Positions 5,894-12,592 of a stretch of DNA of 13,262 nucleotides are shown here, one piece after another. The number at the start of each line of letters is the position of its first letter. Positions within the stretch are counted from its first letter, which is position 1. The stretch comes from Scatosoma sp045594025 (lineage in GTDB: Bacteria > Bacillota > Clostridia > Christensenellales > Borkfalkiaceae), in assembly GCA_045594025.1 (NCBI GenBank), contig JAZNXS010000022.1, forward strand, positions 1-13,262, read 5' to 3'. The translations under genes and the position numbers were made by a program. Below the pieces are notes generated by a model. The model was not told the origin of the DNA, made no database searches, and worked only from the letters and a program-made list of their open reading frames with translations.

Positions 5894-6628
5894 ATGGAAA
5901 AGAAAACGGCGTATGTCCACCTTGCAAAATGGTTCGAATATCTCAATGATGACTGCGGCTATGAAAACTGGTCGCAGTATTTAATTAGTAAGCTTTCCCG
6001 CTATTCGCTTTCCACGGGGTTGGACGTTGGCTGTGGCGGCGGTTGGTTTACGCGCGCTTTTCAAAAGCAGGGCTACCAAATGACGGGGCTGGATATTTCC
6101 CCCGAAATGTTGGATTTTGCGCAGGAAACCGCGTTGAAATGCGGAATTAGAGGGGAGTATGTCCTCGGGGATATTACGAAAATGAAGTTGCCGCAGCGTT
6201 TCGATTTTGTCACGGCGGTCAACGATTGTGTAAACTATATCCCGAAAAACAAGTTGACGTCGGCATTCAAAAATGTCAAAGGCGGGTTAAAAAAAGGCGG
6301 AATTTTCCTGTTTGATATCAGTTCCCAACGAAAATTTGAGGAGAAAATTGCAAATACTGTTTCGGCGGACGACCGTGAGGATATCACCTACCTCAGCTTC
6401 AATAAGGCGGAGGAGGACGGCGTAACCATGGACGTGACCTTATTCGTCAAAACGGCGGACGGAACGTTTACTCGCCTTGACGAAATACACAGGCAGTATA
6501 GCTATACGGAGGCGGAAATTGCAGAGGCGTTAGTGGCTTGCGGTTTCGAGCTTTTGGAGGTAGAGGGACATCTTGGCGAGGATAAGACGCAAAGCGACAG
6601 AATTACGTTCTTAGCGAAAAAGAGGTGA
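5894..6628 (+). CDS. Class I SAM-dependent methyltransferase
   Basis: A 244-residue soluble protein with the Rossmann-like methyltransferase fold. Motif I is LDVGCGGG at 43-50, the acidic end of strand 2 is GLDISPEML at 65-73, GDITK is at 92-96, and the motif-IV region is VNDCVNYI at 109-116. The rest matches the substrate-side beta sheet, ending DRITFLAKKR. Such proteins are commonly annotated only as class I methyltransferases, and the substrate cannot be read from the sequence. The ATG has a weak AGGT about 6 nt upstream. It is the first gene of a four-gene operon and ends 2 bp before hslO. The GAGGTG that overlaps its stop serves as the hslO ribosome binding site. Confidence 0.88.
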   Translation: MEKKTAYVHLAKWFEYLNDDCGYENWSQYLISKLSRYSLSTGLDVGCGGGWFTRAFQKQGYQMTGLDISPEMLDFAQETALKCGIRGEYVLGDITKMKLPQRFDFVTAVNDCVNYIPKNKLTSAFKNVKGGLKKGGIFLFDISSQRKFEEKIANTVSADDREDITYLSFNKAEEDGVTMDVTLFVKTADGTFTRLDEIHRQYSYTEAEIAEALVACGFELLEVEGHLGEDKTQSDRITFLAKKR

Positions 6629-6630
6629 GT

Positions 6631-7485
6631 ATGAAAAATTTGATTCGTACCTTAATCTACGACGAGCAGGTGTCTTTAACGATGGCAGACACGACGGAAA
6701 TCGTAAAAGAAGGCATGCGTTTGCACGGCTTGTCCGACGCTTCAGCGTACGCTTTTGGGAAAGCGTTATCTGCGATGACGTTTATGAGTGCTTCTTTAAA
6801 AGAAACGACGGGGGAGATTTCTCTTTCCGTCAAAGGGAACGGCGTCGGCGGTGAAATCGGCGTTTCCGGGAACAGACAGCTGCGTATTCGCGGATTTATC
6901 GGCAACGTGAACGTTGCAGCTAGCGCGGATTCGGCAGGCGAACGGCTTTGTCTTGGCGACGATACGTCCATCACGGTAATTCGTGACGACGGCTATAACC
7001 GTCCGTTTGTGGGGGCGTGTATATTGCCCGAAAACGCAGGTTTGGACGAGGGATTCGAGGAATATTTCCGTATCAGTGAACAGCTTCCTACGCGCATCAA
7101 AACGCTTGTGGAGATTGAGGACGGAGAATGCCGTTTTGCGGCGCTCATCGCCGTTCAACCTCTGCCTTTTGCAGACGAAAAGACGTTGGAAGCGGTAAAC
7201 GCTTTGGATTTAGAAGGAATGTTACGGGAATGTAAAACCCAAGACGTGTTCACTTGCGCAAGGGCGCATTTTGGACAGTCGGAGGTTTGGGAAGAGCGTA
7301 AAGCGGCTTATAAATGCAACTGCTCTCGTCGGTATTTAACGAGGGTGCTGGTATCCTTGGGGGAAACGCAAATGCGTGACATTATCAAAGAGGACGGGGC
7401 GGTGCGCGTGCATTGTCATTACTGTAACACCGATTACGAATTTACGGACGAGGATGCGGATTTATTATTCCCGAAAGAAAATTGA
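6631..7485 (+). CDS. hslO: Hsp33 redox-regulated chaperone
   Basis: This 284-residue cytoplasmic holdase protects unfolding proteins under oxidative stress. The N-terminal substrate-binding domain begins MKNLIRTLIYDEQVSLTMAD and contains the Gly-rich stretch VKGNGVGGEIGVSG at 67-80. The C-terminal redox switch has the four zinc-binding cysteines in the family pattern: C229-x-C231 and C262-xx-C265. All four are present, so the switch should work. I chose the ATG at 6631 because GAGGTGA lies just upstream. A GTG at 6625 in the same frame has no proper spacing. It starts 2 bp after the methyltransferase and is followed after 3 bp by the TPR gene. Confidence 0.97.
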   Translation: MKNLIRTLIYDEQVSLTMADTTEIVKEGMRLHGLSDASAYAFGKALSAMTFMSASLKETTGEISLSVKGNGVGGEIGVSGNRQLRIRGFIGNVNVAASADSAGERLCLGDDTSITVIRDDGYNRPFVGACILPENAGLDEGFEEYFRISEQLPTRIKTLVEIEDGECRFAALIAVQPLPFADEKTLEAVNALDLEGMLRECKTQDVFTCARAHFGQSEVWEERKAAYKCNCSRRYLTRVLVSLGETQMRDIIKEDGAVRVHCHYCNTDYEFTDEDADLLFPKEN

Positions 7486-7488
7486 TAT

Positions 7489-9210
7489 ATGAAAAACGGA
7501 AAGGTAAAGGAAATCGATTTTAGCCGCAAACGTTTGGGCTTGCTTGCGGATAAATATTATAATGAAGGGAAATATCTCTCCGCGCTACGTATGGCGTATA
7601 AAGAATATGACGCGTACGGTGGCGACGGGGATATTTTCGTGCGCCTTTCCGATATTTACGAGGCTATGAATTTGCAGGGCACGGCGCTCAACTGGTGGTT
7701 CCGCTTTTTAGACGTCGCCGACGCGCAGGATCTGCCCGATATTTACGAAGGAATCGCTGTTAATTACCTAAATTTAGGGCAAGAGAATGCTTCCGCCTAT
7801 TACTACAATAAACTGATCGACGCTGACGATACCTTACCCGAGGAGACGAAGCTGGACATTGCAGAGGCGTTTTCCACGGCGAAAAAGGAGAAGTTCCGTT
7901 TCGTTTACCCCCCTAAGCTTGCAGATTATTCCAAGGAAGTAAGTATCGGCTCGAAGGCGCTGAAAGTGGGGGATTGCGAAAGAGCCGTGGAAGAATTTTC
8001 CAAGGTTGCAAAAGGTTCGAAACAGTATGCGCAAGCAAAGGAAATGCAGGCGGTGGCTTACCTTTTGGCAGGGAAACCTGAGGAAGCGGAAAAGGCTTGT
8101 TTAGAGCTTTTGTCTATCTGTCCCGACGAGGTTCGCGTACAAGCGACGTTGGCGGCGGTGTATTTAGAGCAGAACAGGTACGAGGAGAGCAAAAAAATTG
8201 CTTTACGTTTAGCGGAAATCGTGCCCGCGGAGCCTGAAGACTTATATAAAATCGCTACGGTGTGCTGTGAAAACGGCTTGCACGAGGAAGCGTATGAAAA
8301 ATTCTGCCTTTTGGATAAAAAGATTCCCTACGAGGGCAGAACGCTGTATTTTAAAGGGGTAGCCGCCTATAAATGCGGCTATATCGACGAAGCGGAAAAG
8401 GCACTTCACGAGCTGTGCACCATTTACCCCGACGCCGAGGTAGCGAAGTTCTATTTGGCGGCGATTCGTCGTTATAAGGACGGAGAGGAACGCGCGCCGG
8501 AGCTTACCTATTTTTATCATTTGCCGCAAGCGGAGCGCGAGGAACGTTGCCGCACGTTGATTCAAATCGGCAAATCTTCCAAGGACGAGGCGCAGTTATT
8601 CGGCTTGCTTGCGTCGCATGACGGGTACTTCCGCTGGTGTTTTGATGAAATGGACGGCAGCGATCACGAATTGCAATATTTGGGGCTGGCGACGGCAGTA
8701 CACGTGCGCGCAGACGAATTTATTCGGGACGCTTTACTCGATTACGAGGTAGCGGACGTTTTAAAAATAGAAACGCTGAGAATGCTGTTGGAACGCAACG
8801 AAGAGGCGGAATTCGGGATGGTGCTTTGTAACATTTACCGTCGCTTGTATCTGCCTCGCGTGAAAATCGGTCGCAAACGCCGTACAAAGTTTATTGAAGC
8901 GTTTGCGAAAATCGCCTCGAAATTCATCGTCATTCGCGACGCTTACGGCGAGAAAATAAAAGGGGCTACGGAGACCTTATATCGCGCGTTAGAGGGGTAT
9001 AATTCCCTCGATTTGGTGGATAATGCGGACGATTGCGCTTGCGCGATATTCCTGCTTTCTGGGTTAAAGGAGCTTGGCAATAATCCCGAAACGATTGCAA
9101 GTGCGTTTGACGCCAACGCAGACAAGGTAAAGGTGCTGCTTTCCGCTGCGGTCAGCGCAGAGCACGGCATAGAAAAACAAGAGAAGGAAACACATAATGA
9201 AGCTGATTGA
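7489..9210 (+). CDS. Tetratricopeptide-repeat protein
   Basis: A 573-residue cytoplasmic protein without signal peptide or membrane segment. The N-terminal two thirds consist of helix pairs with TPR-like spacing, roughly at residues 14-47, 49-80, 82-115, 150-180, 182-215, 216-249, 250-283 and 284-317. Clear examples are AKEMQAVAYLLAGKPEEAEK and TLYFKGVAAYKCGYIDEAEK. The C-terminal third (about 340-573) is helical without clear repeats. TPR proteins act as scaffolds for other proteins, and no catalytic motif is visible. The ribosome binding site is weak, so translation is probably coupled to hslO, which ends 3 bp before. Its 3' end overlaps the next gene by 14 bp. Position next to Hsp33 suggests a partner in proteostasis, which is only inference. 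Confidence 0.85.
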   Translation: MKNGKVKEIDFSRKRLGLLADKYYNEGKYLSALRMAYKEYDAYGGDGDIFVRLSDIYEAMNLQGTALNWWFRFLDVADAQDLPDIYEGIAVNYLNLGQENASAYYYNKLIDADDTLPEETKLDIAEAFSTAKKEKFRFVYPPKLADYSKEVSIGSKALKVGDCERAVEEFSKVAKGSKQYAQAKEMQAVAYLLAGKPEEAEKACLELLSICPDEVRVQATLAAVYLEQNRYEESKKIALRLAEIVPAEPEDLYKIATVCCENGLHEEAYEKFCLLDKKIPYEGRTLYFKGVAAYKCGYIDEAEKALHELCTIYPDAEVAKFYLAAIRRYKDGEERAPELTYFYHLPQAEREERCRTLIQIGKSSKDEAQLFGLLASHDGYFRWCFDEMDGSDHELQYLGLATAVHVRADEFIRDALLDYEVADVLKIETLRMLLERNEEAEFGMVLCNIYRRLYLPRVKIGRKRRTKFIEAFAKIASKFIVIRDAYGEKIKGATETLYRALEGYNSLDLVDNADDCACAIFLLSGLKELGNNPETIASAFDANADKVKVLLSAAVSAEHGIEKQEKETHNEAD

Positions 9211-10030
9211 TTTTGACGGTTTGTTTGACGAAAAACTCACGCAATACATGGAAGAGAACAAGAATAAACATACCGAAAAACAGTGGGAAGATATTATTCC
9301 AAAATTATATAAAAAGTTTGGGGACACGTACGTAGCAAAAATCAAGTGTACCCCCAAGGAATATTACGCGCGCATGAGCGCGGAAGAGCTGGCAGAAACG
9401 TTGAAAGCGCATTTAGAGCAGGACGTTCCCGTGCCCGAATTCCTTTGTAGCGAAATTGAAAATAGAGGGGCGGGCAATACGCTGTTGCCACTTTTAAACA
9501 GCGAGGATACGGAGACGGTATCGTATGCGATCAACTTACTTGGCGACGATCCGCTTGCATTCGACGCGTATTTCTCCATTTTGGCGGAAAACCGCTTGAC
9601 GGAGGATATTCGCAGTGATCTTGCGGACATATTCCGTTTGCACGCAGACGAGGTGAAAGACCGCGCTTTGGAGGCGTATCGAAAGGGTATCGCCGCAGAG
9701 TACATGTTAGAAATTCTTTCCCGTGTAAAAGGGAAATCGGACGAGGTATACGAAACGTTATTGCAGGCGTTTTTAACGGCGGATGAAACGCAAAGCCCCA
9801 TGCGCGCAAGCTATCTTGCCGCATACGGCGACGAGCGCGCCCTTCCTTATTTATTAAAGCGGATCGAGGATAAGACGATCGGATTTGTGGAGTTTCAGGA
9901 GTTGAAGTATGCCATAGAGGCGTTGGGCGGCGAGTATGACGAGCCGCGTGATTTCACGGGGGATAAGGATTATCTTGCCATTGAAGCCGCGTCCTCGAAA
10001 GCGTTGACGGACGAAAATACAAGAAGCTGA
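9197..10030 (+). CDS. Uncharacterised helical-repeat (HEAT-like) protein
   Basis: A 277-residue, acidic, cytoplasmic protein that I do not recognise as a named family. From about residue 85 onward it shows paired helices of 30-35 residues, for example GNTLLPLLNSEDTETVSYAI, then DEVYETLLQAFLTADE, and DERALPYLLKRIEDKTIGFV, in the manner of HEAT or armadillo-type repeats. The N-terminal part (1-80) is charged and helical and begins MKLIDFDGLFDEKLTQYMEE. AAGGA lies about 8 nt before the ATG, inside the end of the TPR gene, and the two genes overlap by 14 bp. They are therefore probably made together and may bind each other. Last gene of the operon, followed by a terminator. Confidence 0.8.
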   Translation: MKLIDFDGLFDEKLTQYMEENKNKHTEKQWEDIIPKLYKKFGDTYVAKIKCTPKEYYARMSAEELAETLKAHLEQDVPVPEFLCSEIENRGAGNTLLPLLNSEDTETVSYAINLLGDDPLAFDAYFSILAENRLTEDIRSDLADIFRLHADEVKDRALEAYRKGIAAEYMLEILSRVKGKSDEVYETLLQAFLTADETQSPMRASYLAAYGDERALPYLLKRIEDKTIGFVEFQELKYAIEALGGEYDEPRDFTGDKDYLAIEAASSKALTDENTRS

Positions 10031-10040
10031 CAAAAAAATT

Positions 10041-10069
10041 TCATAAACATATTGATCTTCGCATATAGT
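10041..10069 (+). promoter_or_regulatory. SigE-like sporulation promoter of spoIVA
   Basis: TCATAAA (10041-10047), 14-bp spacer, CATATAGT (10062-10069). This fits the mother-cell SigE pattern KMATATT-N14-CATACAHT at 5 of 7 and 6 of 8 positions. It lies about 70 bp before the spoIVA start. spoIVA is a SigE gene in Bacillus subtilis (known). Transcription would start near 10076. Confidence 0.55.
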
Positions 10070-10099
10070 AAATCGTACAACTATCTGCGAAGATTTTTT
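10055..10099 (+). terminator. Intrinsic terminator of the hslO operon
   Basis: ATCTTCGCA (10055-10063) pairs with TGCGAAGAT (10086-10094), extended after one mismatch by ATAGT/ACTAT, with a 10-nt loop and a run of T (10094-10099). It ends the transcript from 5894-10030. Its 5' arm overlaps the SigE-like -10 box of spoIVA. Confidence 0.88.
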
Positions 10100-10137
10100 A
10101 TTTGCATGGTCTTCGCAACCGCAATGGGAGGTCGGTA

Positions 10138-11604
10138 ATGGAAAATTACAGCGTGTATCAGGATATAGCCAGCCGCACGGGCGGAGATATTTACATAGGA
10201 GTGGTAGGTCCTGTCAGAACAGGCAAATCTACGTTTATCAAACGTTTTATGGAGACGCTTGTCATTCCATCTGCCATAGAGGCGGATAAAGGGGTGATGA
10301 CGGACGAATTGCCGCAGTCGGCGGCGGGAAAGACGGTGATGACGACAGAACCCAAGTTCGTGCCGGCAAAAGCGGCTACCATTTCCGTGGCGAAAGGAAC
10401 TACCGCTTCCGTGCGCTTGGTGGACTGCGTAGGCTTTGCCGTAGAGGGTGCAAACGGGTTTGAAGAGGACGGCGCTCCGCGCCTGGTAAAAACCCCTTGG
10501 CAGGAGGAGGCAATGCCCTTTGAACAGGCGGCGGCGCTGGGTACGGAAAAGGTCATCAAGGAGCATTCCACCATCGGTGTGTTGGTGACGACGGACGGTA
10601 GCGTGACGGATATTCCAAGGGGTGCTTACGTGGCTGCAGAGGAACGCGCTGTGCGCGAATTAAAGGCGCAAGGCAAGCCGTTTGTTATTTTGCTTAACTG
10701 CAAAGAACCGTTTGCGCAAGCAGGGCTTGCTATCGAGCTGGAAGATAAATACGGCGCACCCGTGGTCGCGATGAATGCGGAAACGATGGGGGAAGAGGAT
10801 ATTCAAAATCTCTTACAAAAGGCGTTGTTTGAATTCCCCGTTATGCGGATTGACGTAAAAATCCCCAAATGGTTGCAATCCCTGCCCGAAGAGGATGGAA
10901 CGGTGGAGAAGTTGCTTTCCGCTATTCGTAAAAGCTCGGAGAATATGTTCAAAATGCGGGATTGTTTGGCATTTGAAACGCTGTTTGAGGAGGAAAGCGG
11001 CTTTATCAATCCTACGGAGATCCGCATGGATTTAGGGAAAGGCAACGTAGAGATTGCCGTTGGCGCAACGGAAGGGCTGTTCTATAACGTGCTTAGTGAA
11101 ACGTGCGGCGAAGCGCTGGATGACGATCTTGCGTTGATGCGCTACGTGCGTTCACTCTCGGAAACGAAACGGGCGTACGATAAGGTGAAAACGGCGCTCA
11201 GCGAGGCGGAAAACGGTGGATACGGCATCGTATACCCGAGGGAGGAGGATTACAAACTGGAACGGCCGCAACTGGTCAAAAAAGGAGCTGGTTACGGGGT
11301 GCGGTTTAAGGCGAAAGCGCCCAGCTACCATATTGTAAAGGTGAACGTGTTTGGGGAGGTAAATCCCATTATCGGCACCAAACAGCAGGGCGAGGATTTT
11401 GTGGAGGATACGCTGAAAAGCTATGAAGCAGGCGACGAGGTTTGGGAGACGAATATTTTCGGGAAAACGTTGCGTTCGCTGATGGGTGACGAGCTTTCGG
11501 GGAAGTCCAATTCTATGCCCGTGGAATTGCGCAGAAAGATGCGGCGCACGGTTTCCAAGATTGTCAACGACGGCAAGAACAACGTAATTTGTATTGTTTT
11601 TTAA
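10138..11604 (+). CDS. spoIVA: Stage IV sporulation protein A
   Basis: This 488-residue ATPase polymerises around the forespore to form the base of the spore coat and is needed for coat and cortex assembly. The N-terminus ENYSVYQDIASRTGGDIYIG matches the family. Walker A is GPVRTGKST at 24-32 with K30, and GKTVMTTEPKF at 63-73 carries the conserved sensor threonines. RLVDCVGF at 92-99 is the Walker B region. The C-terminal domain continues to the short hydrophobic end KNNVICIVF, as in Bacillus SpoIVA (about 492 residues). I chose the ATG at 10138 with GGGAGG 6 nt upstream. An in-frame ATG at 10102 adds 12 residues not seen in the family. This gene marks the organism as an endospore former or a recent descendant of one. 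Confidence 0.97.
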   Translation: MENYSVYQDIASRTGGDIYIGVVGPVRTGKSTFIKRFMETLVIPSAIEADKGVMTDELPQSAAGKTVMTTEPKFVPAKAATISVAKGTTASVRLVDCVGFAVEGANGFEEDGAPRLVKTPWQEEAMPFEQAAALGTEKVIKEHSTIGVLVTTDGSVTDIPRGAYVAAEERAVRELKAQGKPFVILLNCKEPFAQAGLAIELEDKYGAPVVAMNAETMGEEDIQNLLQKALFEFPVMRIDVKIPKWLQSLPEEDGTVEKLLSAIRKSSENMFKMRDCLAFETLFEEESGFINPTEIRMDLGKGNVEIAVGATEGLFYNVLSETCGEALDDDLALMRYVRSLSETKRAYDKVKTALSEAENGGYGIVYPREEDYKLERPQLVKKGAGYGVRFKAKAPSYHIVKVNVFGEVNPIIGTKQQGEDFVEDTLKSYEAGDEVWETNIFGKTLRSLMGDELSGKSNSMPVELRRKMRRTVSKIVNDGKNNVICIVF

Positions 11605-11664
11605 CCGCATAAAACGACGGTGGAAAGGGCATACTCATTGTAAACTCTAAGCGGAGGAACTTAT

Positions 11665-11811
11665 ATGAGTAAACCGTTAAAAACAAAGAAAAATAAAGTG
11701 CCTAAAATCACGGAAGAGGAATACATGGCGTACGTATCCGCATTGCGAGAGCTAACGGCGACGGAAGAGGAAGAAAAGGGCAACGAAACGCCGCAGAGAA
11801 AACAAGAGTAA
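11665..11811 (+). CDS. Small charged protein, 48 residues
   Basis: ATG at 11665 to TAA at 11809-11811 encodes 48 residues beginning MSKPLKTKKNKVPKITEEEY and ending PQRKQE. The N-terminus is strongly basic. The middle (TEEEYMAYVSALRELTATEE) looks like one amphipathic helix, and the tail is acidic and polar. There is no membrane segment or cysteine. GGAGG lies 7 nt before the ATG, an excellent site, and an intrinsic terminator follows directly, so the gene is very likely real. I do not recognise the family. It lies 60 bp after spoIVA and may share its transcript. A weak SigE-like pattern (GCATAAA 11607-11613, CATACT 11630-11635, 16-bp spacing) suggests possible mother-cell expression. Confidence 0.75.
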   Translation: MSKPLKTKKNKVPKITEEEYMAYVSALRELTATEEEEKGNETPQRKQE

Positions 11812-11814
11812 CCC

Positions 11815-11849
11815 AAAAGCGAAAGCGGTTTTTGCCGTTTTCGCTTTTT
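11815..11849 (+). terminator. Intrinsic terminator after the spoIVA unit
   Basis: AAAAGCGAAA (11815-11824) pairs with TTTCGCTTTT (11839-11848), with an inner CGG/CCG stem and a T-rich loop, followed by T. It starts 3 bp after the small gene's stop. Confidence 0.85.
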
Positions 11850-11894
11850 CATTGAAAAGTTTTTAATTTTTTTTAAAAAGCATGGAAAAAACAG

Positions 11895-11923
11895 TTGACA
11901 AATACAAATCTTTTTAGTATTAT
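11895..11923 (+). promoter_or_regulatory. SigA promoter of the tRNA cluster
   Basis: Consensus TTGACA (11895-11900), 17-bp spacer, TATTAT (11918-11923). It lies about 55 bp before tRNA-fMet and would transcribe all three tRNAs. Confidence 0.85.
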
Positions 11924-11978
11924 TATAAAGCTGTTTTGGGTGGCGAGCATAAAAATAGTTGTCCAAATGCAGATATAT

Positions 11979-12055
11979 CGCGGGGTGGAGCAGCTAGGTA
12001 GCTCGCCGGGCTCATAACCCGGAGGTCGCAGGTTCGAATCCTGCCTCCGCAACCA
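11979..12055 (+). tRNA. Initiator tRNA-fMet (CAT)
   Basis: Acceptor strands CGCGGGG and CTCCGCA leave the C1-A72 mismatch that marks bacterial initiator tRNAs. The anticodon stem CCGGG/CCCGG has the three G-C pairs also typical of initiators, and the loop CTCATAA gives anticodon CAT. The T-loop is TTCGAAT, followed by discriminator A and encoded CCA. Confidence 0.97.
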
Positions 12056-12058
12056 AAT

Positions 12059-12135
12059 GGCGGCGTAGCTTAGTTGGTTAGAGCGTCCGGTTCATACCCG
12101 GAAGGTCATAAGTTCGAATCTCATCGCCGCTACCA
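12059..12135 (+). tRNA. Elongator tRNA-Met (CAT)
   Basis: The acceptor stem GGCGGCG/CGCCGCT has a G1-U72 pair as in Bacillus elongator tRNA-Met. The anticodon stem TCCGG/CCGGA has loop TTCATAC, anticodon CAT. The sequence fits elongator Met better than tRNA-Ile2. The T-stem ATAAG/CTCAT contains one A-C mismatch. CCA is encoded. It starts 3 bp after tRNA-fMet. Confidence 0.93.
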
Positions 12136-12188
12136 AAGACAACACACGATTTTATATCGTTACATATAGCGCTGCAAGGCGCAGATCT

Positions 12189-12263
12189 GGCCCGTTGGTC
12201 AAGCGGTTAAGACACCACCCTTTCACGGTGGTAACATGGGTTCGAGTCCCGTACGGGTCACCA
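12189..12263 (+). tRNA. tRNA-Glu (TTC)
   Basis: Acceptor stem GGCCCGT/ACGGGTC, anticodon stem ACCACC/GGTGGT with loop CTTTCAC (anticodon TTC), T-arm with TTCGAGT, discriminator A and encoded CCA. It is nearly the same as Bacillus tRNA-Glu. A 53-bp spacer separates it from tRNA-Met. Confidence 0.96.
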
Positions 12264-12265
12264 AT

Positions 12266-12324
12266 AACAACCTAAATCGAACCCCTCAATTAGGGGGTGG
12301 ACGGTTTGGGTTGTTTCATTTTCT
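12266..12324 (+). terminator. Terminator of the tRNA cluster
   Basis: A 14-bp outer stem (12266-12279 with 12302-12315, two G-U pairs) encloses an inner hairpin CCCCT/AGGGG. A T-rich tail follows. It begins 3 bp after tRNA-Glu. Confidence 0.85.
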
Positions 12325-12336
12325 AAAATACTTTTT

Positions 12337-12374
12337 AAAGCGTTTCCTTTTGCCGTGGGAACGCTTTTCTTTTT
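12337..12374 (+). terminator. Second terminator in tandem
   Basis: AAAGCGTTTCC (12337-12347) pairs with GGGAACGCTTT (12357-12367), 11 bp with one wobble, followed by TTTTCTTTTT. No gene lies between this and the first terminator, so it either backs it up or insulates the structured element downstream. Confidence 0.8.
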
Positions 12375-12401
12375 GCCTTGAATAAATACCTGCCCTATAA
12401 A
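12373..12401 (+). promoter_or_regulatory. Candidate promoter of the structured RNA
   Basis: TTGCCT (12373-12378), 17-bp spacer, TATAAA (12396-12401). The expected start near 12408 is just 4 nt before the closing stem of the fold at 12412-12588. The -35 box matches consensus at only 4 of 6 positions. Confidence 0.4.
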
Positions 12402-12407
12402 AATCGC

Positions 12408-12590
12408 GCTAAAAACGGCGGTTTATGCCGCGAAAGACTCTTGACAGGAGAAAGGAGTGTGTTAGGCTGTTCCTGCCAAAGGCAACAAAAAAGCCCCCAC
12501 GGGGCGTTGGTGGTTGGCTCTTTTCAGCCTTTACAACGCACTCCGCAGAGGCTCTTGTCAAGAGTACCGTGGAATAAATAGCCGTTTTGC
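12408..12590 (+). ncRNA. Candidate rod-shaped structured RNA, about 180 nt
   Basis: The two ends pair over a long distance. AAAACGGC (12412-12419) pairs with GCCGTTTT (12581-12588), GTTTAT with ATAAAT, and CCGCG with CGTGG. ACTCTTGACAGGAG (12437-12450) pairs with 12552-12565, GGAGTGTGTT (12454-12463) with AACGCACTCC (12535-12544), and GGCTG with CAGCC. The apex holds TGCC/GGCA and GCCCC/GGGGC hairpins. Four pairs are G-U if read on the plus strand but A-C mismatches on the minus strand, so the plus strand is favoured. An asymmetric internal loop (3 against 7 nt) lies near the middle. The layout recalls 6S RNA, but I see no sequence identity to it. A folded DNA site of the neighbouring recombinase is the alternative. 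Confidence 0.5.
12487..12505 (-). terminator. Possible terminator of the recombinase gene
   Basis: On the minus strand GCCCC-GTG-GGGGC is followed by six T (12492-12487), a compact intrinsic-terminator shape. It lies about 88 bp after the recombinase stop codon and forms the apical hairpin of the structured element on the other strand. Confidence 0.55.
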
Positions 12591-12592
12591 TC

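Noticed and set aside
10102..10137. Upstream start for spoIVA
   Set aside because: The 12 added residues are absent from known SpoIVA, and GGGAGG lies just before the ATG at 10138.
12545..12580. T-box riboswitch, because of ACCGTGG resembling the T-box sequence
   Set aside because: The UGG before ACC is lacking, there is no specifier arm, and the downstream gene is on the opposite strand.
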